From contig NC_057377.1 of the NCBI RefSeq assembly GCF_016906535.1, positions 372,001 through 436,000 of the forward strand: a stretch of 64,000 nt of DNA, written 5' to 3'. Numbering within the stretch: the first letter of the stretch is position 1; every line of letters begins with the position of its first letter. Origin of the DNA: Rhizoctonia solani. Its lineage: Eukaryota > Basidiomycota > Agaricomycetes > Cantharellales > Ceratobasidiaceae. Position numbers and translations under genes: made by a program. Positions 28,001 through 37,799 of the stretch are shown in pieces. The notes under the pieces were generated by a model. It was given only the letters and a program-made list of their open reading frames with translations, was not told the origin of the DNA and ran no database searches.

Positions 28001-29121
28001 TCCGGGGAAAATTACGCCCAGGTCGGCTGGTGTTACGAGTGGATGGGGAGCCGTTGCAAGAGATTCGATGAGCGGTGCCAAGAAATGCTGCGCTCTCCCG
28101 GTTATAATTAATATCCAAGAAAAGCGAAAGCTCGGCTCACATTGTAAACAAGGTCCAGCCCGTCTACATACGATTGTTCCGTATCCAGCAGTTCCTTGGC
28201 TATCCGACGTCGTTTTTCCTCCCGTTCTCTAACCTTCTCCTCAGCCAAGGGCTTCGAAAGTAATGTTCTCCTGGACTTGGATCCCGGATGAATGAGTCTT
28301 CCCGGACTATGATTCGAGCCTTTTGCCAAGCTTTGAGCAGATATCGGTCTGGGACGTACTCGGCTTGGTGTCGAAGGAACATTACTCGCAGCTGGTGGTG
28401 CAATTATAACTACGCGGCGAGATGGAGAGGAGCTGAGGGGAGTCCTAGATGCTGGAATTGGAGGAGGAAGAGGGAGACCCAAATCCGGTAGACTGGAGTC
28501 GGTTGGCAAACTGGCACTAGCCTGACCGTTTGGTTGGGATGGACTCTCATTTTCATCGTGCTCCTTGACCGAGTCGACACTGAATATGCTTGCTACGCTG
28601 TCCCGCTTCTGTGCTGGTGCTGAGGGGAGGGATATTCGGCGAAAGGGCAGGTAAGGTGGACGAGAATCACGAATCCGAAGCTGAGAGGGTGGGCGTGATG
28701 TACTGGGTGTTTGTGAATTTCGACCAGCGGGAGAGGGTGACCTGGGAGCAAGAGGGGAGGTAGGAGACTCCGGTGGCAAATTGGCGATATAAGATGACTT
28801 GGGTGTGGATGGCGTACTCGAGTCTGATGAACGAGCCAAATTGAGCGTCGAAAAATGAGGACGCTCTATTCCTATATTTAAGTATTTTGACATCATCCTG
28901 TAAGTATGGAGAGGAACCTACCCATTTGGCGTAGCAGGCCTCGTGTTTTTGGAGCGGCGCGAACCCCCCAGCCAACCCGGTATCGTGGTAGAAAAGGAGA
29001 TCGTCCGAATAGGGGTTAATAAGGTGATGTAATCCCGGCTATTTCCAATATAAAAGCGCCCTGGATCGTCAGGACGATCGGCAAGACGGAAATTACGGCG
29101 CGGGGTATTTGGATAGCGCAC
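25044..29121 (-). CDS. RhoGEF (DH)-PH-FYVE domain protein
   Basis: Exons: complement(join(25044..25793,25847..26367,26404..27156,27217..27292,27345..27469,27523..28087,28141..28897,28922..>29121)). From the ATG at 28896 it encodes 1,181 residues, but an in-frame upstream exon (to 29121 at least) shows the true start lies further 5' and was not resolved. A disordered Ser/Pro-rich N-terminus is followed by a DH domain (ELLDTEQSYVDGLDLVYN, then LAPLIESL and WLLSIVQRCPRYLLLVK), a PH domain (from IRRGRLRMSG to YDEREEWINAIR), and a FYVE zinc finger with WVPDREADACMRC, RRRHHCRICGRVVCASC and a last Cys pair (CTLCYE) in the final exon. It should activate a Rho/Cdc42-type GTPase at PI3P-containing endosomal membranes. 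Both DH and PH carry long low-complexity inserts. The last ~220 residues are disordered. Confidence 0.93.
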
Positions 29122-29361
29122 GACTGTTCCCGATTATATATATCTTCAAGAAACCGTTGTACGTGAGAGTGAACGAATGGTCGGTCGTATAGCTTGGCTC
29201 AAACCCAGAGCGCGTCATTGAGTTCACAGGGATTATGTCGTATCTGAACCAAATCGAGTTGTCTCTCGTACTGCGCTTTGCCCATGACCTCTATCAATTT
29301 GACATTTATGAACAACTTGGCTGATTCTCTGCAGTAGGTCTCAAACATTTGATGAGTGAGG

Positions 29362-29906
29362 CTATTCTGCGGCAATTGTCCACCCATCAGCCCGTAGTGC
29401 CTCGATTGCTTTCTCCAACTTATTTAATCCAACAAGTAGCCAGTCGGTGTCCCTAAGCACGTCAATAAAGTATGATACAATGTGATACTAGTAACTAGAG
29501 CCTACCAAGTCGAAATAGCGAAAATTGGAACCTCCACGTCCCGAAGCGGCGCTGTCAGAGCGGCCATAATACCAGTTAATCCTACATACCTTGATTCAGT
29601 CCAGTTGAGATGTATCAAAGGTACATGCTTACCATGCTCCATAGGGCCTCTCACTTTGATACACCGCCACAAGTCGCCCTCTTCACTTATCCCGAGCTCG
29701 TCCTTCTGGTCAAAGACATGATCGGTCACGACGGAGACCTCGTCTGTGTTTCTCGTGATCGATACGAACTCATCTCCAATAGGTGGCTTCTGGAGTATCG
29801 AGATGAGAGCAAGTGGGAACGAGGTCGAGGGTGAGAGTTTGAAGACACGAAAGGGCTTTGGTAGGACTAAGAGATGCAAGGCGGAAGACGCAGATGGAGG
29901 TGGCAT
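29362..29906 (-). CDS. CASTOR/GATS-like ACT-domain protein
   Basis: Three-exon model: complement(join(29362..29452,29506..29581,29633..29906)), 146 residues. The core matches the fungal ACT-domain family related to the animal arginine sensors CASTOR1/2: EFVSITRNTDEVSVV, LWRCIKVRGPMEHG, then GIMAALTAPLRDVEVPIFAIST and DTDWLLV. Members bind amino acids at ACT-ACT interfaces, and the ligand in fungi is not known. The first intron is exactly 51 bases and contains no stop, so an unspliced frame adds 17 residues that break the conserved GPMEHG/LTGIM junction; splicing restores the family consensus. The gene lies directly upstream of the RhoGEF gene on the same strand, with under 250 bases between its stop and the first exon I can define there. 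Confidence 0.88.
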
Positions 29907-30083
29907 ATTAGCTTATTCAGGCGCAGTCTATGAGCTAGGTTAACACTATCACCAAGAGGAATATCCAAGGATTCCCTTGAGCGAGTATGTGTTAAACCGA
30001 CAAGTCTGATCGACACCCTGGATCGCCATTTGATCGATCATCGGCACCGAATGGCTGTGTACTTGGTCCTCGAAAGCACCACG

Positions 30084-30155
30084 CACAGGACTTCACCCCC
30101 TTTTCGACAAAGGGTGTGCGGCAGGAACGGGACTTGGACGGCACGTGTCCAGCCT
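30084..30155 (+). repeat. left terminal inverted repeat of the 3.6-kb element
   Basis: Begins CACAGGACTTCACCCCC just after the ACG duplication. It matches the right end in inverted orientation, with the outer 39 bases identical. Confidence 0.85.
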
Positions 30156-30555
30156 TTGTCGAGGCTTGAACTGGACTTTTTTGTCGCGTTTGGTACAGTA
30201 ATAGACCAGGCTGTCCAGCATTTGTCGATTGTCGGGATACAAATGCTGGTCCATTGCTGGACAATATCTCTGCGATGCCTGGGCCCAATGTATATATACA
30301 CTTTGGGCCTTTCGTTTCTTTGGGATAAATTGAATATATTTATTTGATTACATACATAATTGTTTCATTGTTACATTTCAATCCATTACCCTTCAACACC
30401 TAAATAGGATGCGCCCACCCTCTCCCAGAAGGGGGGACGTGTGCGCGTTGTTTGGTATGCTGGTCAGTGCGTCAGAAGCTGCAAATTTCAGGGTACTCAC
30501 CCAAACACCTACTACCATCAACCTCGGGATTCCTCAGTACACTTGTTACGTCGCA

Positions 30556-31343
30556 ATGTCTGAAAGGGCATCTATATCCAAAGACCCCGTGCTACCACCT
30601 AGCGCCCCCCAAAGGTTGGCCTCTAGATCACCGTTGACTTTGCGAGTGCATTTGCGCAACCCTGGGCGTGCAAGCATTGACCAAGAATCAAGTTCAGCAT
30701 TGGGGTTAGGGAGACGTGAGTACAAATGTATGCGCATGAATCAAGGCTTACCCGGTCCCAAGATGTCCCCCCATCCTTTGCTTACCCAACGCCGGGTACT
30801 GGGCGCAAGAATGGTACGCAAAGGAGCTCGTTTGTGTTCAAGAAGAACGTTCGAGCCCTAGACTTGGAGCCTGGTGAGTTGCACACAAGTACCGACTACT
30901 TTGCTTACCTAAAGATTGTAGCTTCCGCGCCAAGGCACGACCTACAAGGTATATGCAATGCTGATGTCAAAGACTCGGATTCTCCAACAGAGGGGAGTAG
31001 TAAGTATCTAATGTGATTATATTTTGTGTTTTGCTTACCATGTATGCTAGTTACAACAAGTAGACCGGTGTTTAGCAAGGTCGTGGGCACGAACTCCGCC
31101 AAACACACAGAGAGTTTGCAGAGAAATGACGGGAGCAAGGACAAAGGCGGAGGCAAGGGTGGTTTGGAGGCGGACTCAAGCTTGGACAACAAGGAAGGAG
31201 GCGACAAAGTGTTGGGTTCTCCTCAAAGGCAAAAAGGTATAAGACTTGTCAGTACTAACACAGGATTCAGCCGCTTACATAGTTTTATAGAATTATCAAT
31301 AGACTTGAAAAGCGGTGGGGTACGTGGAGATTGTAATAAGTAA
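30556..31343 (+). CDS. transposon-borne protein of unknown function
   Basis: Five-exon model: join(30556..30715,30763..30873,30922..30999,31051..31236,31291..31343), 195 residues, all junctions in phase. The protein starts MSERASISKD, is rich in Ser, Pro, Lys and Gly, and contains a basic region (GRKNGTQRSSFVFKKNVRALDLEPG) and a Lys/Gly-rich stretch (GSKDKGGGKGG). It looks disordered and may bind nucleic acid, but no domain is recognised. It lies inside the 3.6-kb element and its last exon overlaps the end of the opposite-strand gene, so it is probably an accessory gene of the transposon or one captured by it. The first intron's acceptor was chosen to keep phase and is the weakest point. Confidence 0.5.
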
Positions 31344-31905
31344 GTCTTAGAACAAGAGCCAAGACGGGGCAATCCAGGTCTAGAACAAGAATTGGCGGGA
31401 GTATAATGCTTGTTGGGTGGAAATGTGTCAAGATCAGTAAGGTGACATGCATTAATGCTAGTGCTAGAGATTCTTGCGGCTTGATTATATAAGTCGCTAA
31501 GATCAGGTGATTGGCGGGGAGGGGCTTCTGAGGGGCACAGGACAGACGGTCCCGCCCGCACATTGCATTGTTGGGCCAGCGGGTGGACACCGTTTGTCCT
31601 TTGATGTGCAGCTATAGTCCCTGGCTTCTGGTGATACCAAAATGGATAACATTTCAAGCAGTTGCAGAGCCTCTTCCGGCCAAGCAAGCAGTCAGAGATA
31701 CGTTTCTTGGACTGTAAACTACTGTGAAGCTCAAATTAATTAAACTTAGATGAATTAAACTTGCCTTTCTAGCCTTTTCCTTCGCTTTTAGTAATATTTC
31801 CGTATTGTACTTTGCCATGTGTGCTAGGTGTTGACTTCGATACGTTGTGGCGCGGGTGAGGAGAAGAACAAAATTGTCTAAGTCGTCCCCGATGCTCATG
31901 GTCAT
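31223..31905 (-). CDS. N-terminal part of a CMC (Plavaka-like) transposon protein, probably truncated
   Basis: Model complement(join(31223..31711,31765..31905)), 209 residues. The intron appears to use a GC donor (GCAAGT) with a CAG acceptor. The key feature is a Cys-rich block, LCNCLKCYPFWYHQ followed by GTIAAHQRTNG, which resembles the zinc-finger-like N-termini of fungal CMC/Plavaka transposases. After it come about 120 Pro/Ser-rich residues and a stop, with no DDE core, so the transposase body is missing. Exon 1 is helical and charged (LLKAKEKARK). Its position inside an element with CAC... termini and 3-bp duplications fits. It could also be a spliced short form. Confidence 0.5.
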
Positions 31906-32004
31906 TAAATTTCAAATAGACCCTGAAGATTGTATTCCTATTCTAAGTCTGGTCAATTACTGTACAACAACGCCACAGCAAAGCATGATCTGAGATCCAA
32001 TCTA

Positions 32005-32148
32005 CACTGGCAATCATTTGCTAAGCAACACGTGACCCAAAAAACGCGCAAGTGCTGCGTCGGGCGACACATGCTGTATCGTACTTAGGTCTAATAATAA
32101 AAAAGTTTCAAAATGTGGTCTAGAATGCGTATACAAAATTTCGTAAAA
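32005..32148 (+). repeat. left terminal inverted repeat of the Tc1-like element
   Basis: Starts CACTGGCAATCATTTGC after the TA. It matches the right end (33472-33614) in inverted orientation, with scattered differences in the inner half. Confidence 0.88.
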
Positions 32149-32309
32149 TTGTGTAAACTGGGCGGCGTGGTATGGCTGCATTGAGGCGTGCTCATGTTGC
32201 ATTTCAATTGAAGCTCACGTGCATGGCCTTGTCTCCCTCCTGCTCAGCCGCATGTTGTGTGCTATAAAACCAGTCAATTTGTGCCGTTTTTTCTGCACAG
32301 TATCCTGCC

Positions 32310-33329
32310 ATGCCTCGCCATCTCTTGCCCACTACTTGAGCAAAAATTCTGGCTCTTCAAAGCCAAAAGCTCTCTATCTATAAGATTGCTAAGCTCATGG
32401 GTGTCCACCCTTGTACTGTCTCCCGTACTTGCAAACGACACGCTTCTGCTGGCAACAATCTTTACTCTCGGCATGCTGGTGGTTGTACCCGTACTCTTAG
32501 CTCAAGCGATGCTTGATTTATGGCCCTCCAGCTCTCTAGATCTCGCGTTTGCACTGCTGCCAATATTCAGCAGAAGTTTTTCCCCGAAATTTCGGTTGCT
32601 ACTATTCGCCGGCGCCTCCGTGAAATTGGCCTTTCATCTTATACGCGTCAGAAGGTTCCTCTCCTGTGTTATCGTCATCGCCTGACCTGCAAGGCGTGGG
32701 CCAAACAGCATGAAACATGGTGCCTTGCTGAATGGCTCTGTGCTCTCTTCTCTGATGAGTCGAAATTCAACGTATTCCGCTCTGATGGCCGCCACTATTG
32801 CTGGAGGCGCCCAGGGGAAGGTCTAGACCCACGCTACACTGAAAAAATGGTCAAGCACAGTGGGGGAAATGTGATGGTCTGGGGGTGTATTACCCCCAAG
32901 GGCGTTGGTCGACTTATCCGTATTGATGGACAACTCACTGCTGCAAAGTACATTGAGATACTTAAGGAGGGGCTTCTTGGGACACTAAAGGACTATAAGA
33001 TACCCATTAGGCATTTTTTGTTTCAACAGGACAACGACCCAAAGCACACAGCCAAGATTACCAAGGCATGGTTCAAGGAGAAATCAATCTCCGTGCTTCC
33101 CTGGCCTGCACAAAGCCCCGATATGAATATCATCAAGAACGTATGGAGCTATCTTGACCGTAAGGTTCATTCCCGCAACCCTCCTCCACGTAATACAACC
33201 GAGTTGTGGGAGGCACTGCATGAGGAGTGGGAGTGCATTGACCAAGGTTTTATTACCAAGTTATATGAGTCTATGCCTAATAGAATTGATGCTCTGCTTT
33301 CTGCCAAGGGTGGAAATACCCCCTATTAA
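32310..33329 (+). pseudogene. Tc1-like DDE transposase, inactivated
   Basis: Reading from ATG 32310 gives a helix-turn-helix region (KIAKLMGVHPCTVSR) and then a DDE_3-type catalytic domain to 33329. Two in-frame TGA codons interrupt it (32337-32339 and 32514-32516). The DDE residues are partly intact: Asp in LFSDESKFN, Asp in FQQDNDPKHT, but the third catalytic residue is Lys instead of Glu in SPDMNIIKNVW, with the DD34E spacing preserved. The protein therefore cannot be made full length and would be catalytically dead. Each of the three changes is what a C-to-T transition at a CpG would produce. The rest of the frame from 32520 is open for 269 codons. A TATA-like CTATAAAA lies near 32261. 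Confidence 0.9.
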
Positions 33330-33471
33330 TTTTGTACCTAGTTTCATAGCAATGTTCATGTGTTTTGTTGGCTCTTTCACAAGGGGTACGGAAATTTCAT
33401 ATTTCGATCAATTGAAATGCAACATTGGCGTGTCTCAATGCGCTCGTAACATGCCCCTAAGTTTAGCTTTT

Positions 33472-33614
33472 CTTACGAAATTTTGTATATAAATTCTAGA
33501 CCTCTATTCGAAACTTTTCTATTACTGACCCCAAGTACGATACAGCATGTGTTACCCGACGCAGCACTTGCGCGTTTTTTGGGTCACGTGTTGCTTAGCA
33601 AATGATTGCCAGTG
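33472..33614 (-). repeat. right terminal inverted repeat of the Tc1-like element
   Basis: Ends ...GCAAATGATTGCCAGTG before the TA duplication. It is the inverted match of 32005-32148. Confidence 0.88.
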
Positions 33615-33616
33615 TA

Positions 33617-33688
33617 AGTCTGGACACATGCTGTCCAAGTCCCGTGCCCGCCGCACACCCTTTGTCGAAAAGGGGGTGAAGTCCTGTG
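33617..33688 (-). repeat. right terminal inverted repeat of the 3.6-kb element
   Basis: Ends GGGGGTGAAGTCCTGTG and is followed by the ACG duplication. It is the inverted match of 30084-30155 and abuts the nested Tc1-like element. Confidence 0.85.
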
Positions 33689-33691
33689 ACG

Positions 33692-35114
33692 ACTGGATAG
33701 AGTTCCGAAACACCGACGCGCGAGCAGAACTCATTAATCAGGCGGCTGATTCTAGTGACAATCACAAGGCGCGATGGAAAGGAGAGGAGGAAGCAGAATA
33801 AAGCGCCAACTTGAACAAGAAAGTTGACAAATAATAGGAAACCCTATGGGCAGGTTTCGAGAAAATAAACGTACGACGGCAAGCATTCCCCGAATTATAG
33901 CGGAAAGTTAAAGTTGTATTTCCTAAAACCCATGCCTTTCAAAAACGAGTTATTCACATTATTATTGAGACCGAGCCGAGAGGCCTTCAAACGTAATTAC
34001 CAGACCATGAATCTTTATACCTAACGAACATTCATGTGTTAAACAGTGTGCTCATAGACAGGATTGAAATTATTCTACATCTCATAAAGTACACACTGTA
34101 GATAATCGCATGCGTAGGCCCGGCAAAGGTGCCAAACATAGGAAAAAATTATTCAGCTCCAGCAGCCGGAGAGGAATCCAAGTCAGGACCCGCACAAACG
34201 AGCCCCAAAATGAACTCAAGAGTCTACCGAAAGTGCAACGTCGCAAGCACCAGCACCCTGAACCTTGGCCGTCCTCGTTCACCCAGACCGACGACCTATC
34301 GTGCGCGCATTATCGCTTCGGACCAAGCGATAGGCCGGTTAGATTGCTCAACCGGATCGACTCGTCTTTCGAACGAGTGGTGGGATTCTCGTGGGGCCAG
34401 ACCCCACGATGAGATGCATGCCAAATATTATGGAGTGCAAGGCCGGCCCTCGTCAAAGGGTCGACATCCCGGTCGTCAGTCAGAGTTGGCTCAAAAGCCT
34501 ACCCAGATATTTGCACGTGGTATAATAGTTACACACAGCAGTGCACAGCAGCATACACAACCGCATGGGCGGGATGGACATCCAAGGCCCAAAGGCAAGT
34601 CAAGCGACGAAGCAGCAGTACAGCAGGGCCTACCCCCGTAGAGCTCTTCCAGGATCAACATACCACTATGCCCTCCCCTTGCGGTTCTTGGGGCGATACG
34701 AGCAGCAGTAAACACTTGGACCTCAGCCTACTCGCGAACGGCCGAGACGGTCGGCAAGTGCGTAGTGATTAAATGCGGCTTTCGAGTTGTCGGACAAAAT
34801 TAGGACAATCAAATATACGAGGCCAACGTATTGACGTACCTGTTGTCGAGGTTTGTTGATCATCTCGAGATACTACATTATGTAAGCTAATATTAGGGGC
34901 GGTCAAGATCGCCAGCACCAGCCAGTACTGTATGCTCGAGTCATCGAGTTGAGAGACTCTCAACAAACCAGTGCTATGCTGCAAATAATATATTCTTGAC
35001 TTCAAAATCCTACCAGAAATGTCTCCGCCTCATCTCGTCAAAAATCTGTGGCCAGCAAAAATAAACCCGCTCTCTCGGATTGTATCGTTTCAGATAGAGT
35101 CACGAGGTAGGGAA
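33692..35114. other. no supported gene
   Basis: A plus-strand frame of 170 codons (34129-34641) is Ser/Arg/His-rich without motifs, and the antisense is open over part of it. I treat it as unassigned. The remainder resembles decayed intergenic DNA. Confidence 0.35.
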
Positions 35115-35333
35115 CTAGTAGGACCACCTAGGCAAGATGATCAAACCGGGTAAGCGATGCAGGCGGTACCGCGGGTGGAGCGCGGTTGCGGTGCTCAGGT
35201 TGGCGAGAATGCTGCTAACCCTTTTGCCGCGACCCATTGAAATGAGCCAACGAGGGGATTCGGACAGAAATCCGACAAACAGGGGCTGGATCATGAAAGT
35301 GCCGTTGTGGAGGATATTGTGTAGACAGCTCAT
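35115..35333 (-). pseudogene. relic of an MFS sugar transporter
   Basis: A 72-codon minus-strand frame contains QPLFVGFLSESPRWLISMG followed by RGKRVSSILANL. This aligns with the QFLFIWFLPESPRWLISKG region of the intact transporter at 43.5-45.4 kb, including the sugar-transporter [P]ESPRWL signature after the sixth membrane span. The aligned segment covers about 42 residues. No other transporter segments are found nearby in order, the frame soon runs into unrelated sequence, and the diagnostic Pro is Ser. It is a decayed fragment of a paralogue. Confidence 0.65.
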
Positions 35334-37729
35334 CCAAGCTTCTAAAACTACACCAGATTCGGTGGTAAATTACTTGATAGTACGTCAAAATGAGTGATCA
35401 TACCAAAGCGTGACTACGTTGTCTAAATCTTGGATCATTCGCGACCTCTGCCCTCTCGATGCGCTCTATTGCTCTTCCGGTTGATCTATGTATGTAAGCA
35501 GAAGGTTACTAGCTGTGACTTATTAGCCAAATCCCAACGCCAAAGATCTATGGACAAACGAAATGTCAATAATGATAGTTGGATCAGATCCCCACTTAAG
35601 GTGTGTTTGCAACCAGCACCCCTTTCTGTTAAATATGATAGCTGATCTCATTTGAGACTTACATATTGGAGGCTGTGGATCGGAGCCTGCGGAGACCCAC
35701 GAGCCTAGTCTTGCGCGAAGGATGTGACGGCCGAGTGCGCGGCCACGTGATCGTTGGTTGTTGGTTGTTGCCAACCACATCCACATCGCGCGTTCGGTCT
35801 ACCGACACGCTCTTTCTCTTTTTAAGTCCCACCCACCATCTCTGAGTCCACGCATATGTGGACATGCATTGATGCATGTTGTAAGCGTCGGTTCATGATT
35901 GCATGGTATGTTATTTCTTGTACCGGCATTTATACAGCTGTCGCTAGGGATCGCCCACCCGCCCGCGAGTGCTGGCTCGCGTCCGGGTGCCCCAGAGCCC
36001 CCATCCGGTGCATATGTGCGCCGGATCGCCCAGACCAATCTGGCACCTGGCGATAGAATATATACTGCGCGGTTTCACGACTGCCAGAGCACTGGAGCGT
36101 AAGAATGTAGATATATGCTCCGTTTCTCATGTACCATATCGTCTCACCCATGATATACATACTACTTCTTTTCCCTCGTTCGCATCTCTTACTTGTATAT
36201 GTACGATACATTCTCTAGCTGTATCTACATGGTCTTTACTGTATACAAGTCTGACATATAGAACCTATACGCGCTTAGTTAAGAAACACACTCCAACACT
36301 TTCCACACATACTGTATCGGTGGGGATACACAAGGGCACATGTGGAAGAGAACAACTTGGGATCATATCTGATTCGGTACCAGCGACATAAGGGGATACT
36401 CATATATTAGCGTGATATGGAAGCATCGGTTGAAATTATCGCGCACCGCATGCTCGCCATACAGACGCTATGGAATACATTTCACGAAGCAGTATTGTCG
36501 CTACAGTATTATTCGAGCCGATAAGAGTCGGGTTGGAAGCAAAGGAACGTGCTCAACAGAAGCATCGGCGCAGTCCAGTACAGCATTGACGGGCCCACGG
36601 TGTGTGGCCATCTTATCTAAGGGCAAGACCCTGAGCTGTCGTCCTCGAGTATGCTGCCATATCAGGTAGCGAAAATGGTCTTGATGCTCGATTCAGGGTA
36701 TAGTGCCAAAAGCTGAGAGATGAGTATGGTTCTTCGCCGGGGACATAGCTTAATCTGTCGTGCCAACTAGCCCACCACATGGTCAAGGTCCCCGAGAGCA
36801 CCGATTTTGGTACTAGGTAACAAAGTTGAAGAGCTGTGTGAGTGTAGATAGAAGCCATTACCAGAAAGCAAGGGGGCTGCTGCGGAACTGCGCTCTAAGG
36901 AATAAGTAGGGACGAGATTCAGGTATGTATATATAATATACAATCAGTATGGAGTACATCTATAGCTGGAACATGGATATAGAACACATCATTTGTATGT
37001 CGGTAAGGAGTCAGGGTGGCGGTCAGACGGAGAACGGATACACACGTACGGATTTAGAGATCAGGGTCAATGGGTGGCTTTCTGCAAGAACCCCCCCAGT
37101 TATGAGATCCCTAAAGCTTCTCCGTTGGATCAGGTCGGATTAGAGCCGACGGAAGAGGCAGTGCAAGGTCCAAGCGCGAAAGGCGTTTCTCTGAAACGGA
37201 TTTCCGTAAGGAACACCCCTGTGAAATAGAGGCATTGCGTTTAGGGATAAATAATAAATTTTGGTGATAAATGCGTCCGCACCCGGTGATCGTTATATGC
37301 GCGGTTTCTACAGCATTTATATTCAATCCGTTTACCCCAGTTATAAAGCTTCGCGCGAAGGCTCAAACCACTCCATTTCGCACTGCCCTGCTGTGGCTGA
37401 TGGTAGCACCCATCAATTCGAAGCCGAAGTAGACGATGATGAAGAGGACATGTACATCGTTCAAAGATGGCGGCGACGCCGACAACGTGATATGTCAGCG
37501 CGTAACAAAAAGCCTCGTCAGGAGCAGTATGTTCTACATCCGGATCGCCTAAACTTTTAACAAGAGTCCTGATATCATTGAGAGGACTCCAAAGTCCTTA
37601 TGGGAAGCCACACACTGTGAGAGTCGAAGCCCCAGCACACTAAATACGGAATTGTATCAACGACACATGATCACAGCACGATACAATAGAAAATCAAGAA
37701 GATGATGGGCGCACCATTCCTTGGAGGTT
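35334..37729. other. long stretch without a supported gene
   Basis: Many short frames on both strands lie here but none has a motif. The most protein-like is 37261-37560 (plus), with an acidic run then an Arg-rich run (VDDDEEDMYI, RWRRRRQRD); it may be a remnant. A short imperfect repeat of TTGGTTG lies near 35755. Confidence 0.35.
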
Positions 37730-37736
37730 TATAAAA
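37730..37736 (+). promoter_or_regulatory. TATA box for the TPR-CHAT gene
   Basis: TATAAAA lies 64 bases upstream of the proposed ATG (37800), a reasonable distance for a fungal TATA element with a short leader. Confidence 0.45.
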
Positions 37737-37799
37737 GGATGAAGGGCCTAGCGAGGTCTTCATTGACCTGTTTGACTAGCGTAACCACTTAGCTCTACC

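Larger units (their letters stand above)
32003..33616. mobile_element. Tc1/mariner-like transposon nested in the larger element
   Basis: Inverted repeats of about 140 bases lie at 32005-32148 and 33472-33614; the outer 60 bases (starting CACTGGCAATCATTTGC) are identical. A TA dinucleotide flanks each end (32003-32004 and 33615-33616), the target duplication of Tc1/mariner elements. The 1.6-kb length and the single internal transposase frame also fit. The insertion lies immediately inside the right inverted repeat of the 3.6-kb element, so it arrived later. Confidence 0.92.
30084..33688. mobile_element. 3.6-kb CMC/CACTA-like DNA transposon, likely non-autonomous
   Basis: Bases 30084-30155 and the reverse complement of 33617-33688 match closely: the first 39 bases (beginning CACAGGACTTCACCCCC) are identical and the rest differ at a few sites. 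The element is flanked on both sides by the trinucleotide ACG (30081-30083 and 33689-33691), a 3-bp target duplication. A CAC... terminus with 3-bp duplications is characteristic of CACTA/CMC transposons, which in fungi include Plavaka-type elements. Inside are short subterminal repeats (TGTCCAGC[CA]TTTGTCGA at about 30149 and 30210), two genes and a nested Tc1-like element. No complete CMC transposase is visible, so mobility would need help from elsewhere. Confidence 0.8.

Noticed and set aside
34129..34641. Plus-strand open frame of 170 codons
   Set aside because: Biased composition, no motif, partly open in antisense; it lies in a decayed region next to the transposons.
35115..35333. A functional sugar-transporter gene
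   Set aside because: Only about 42 residues align, the flanking transporter regions are absent, and the signature Pro is changed.
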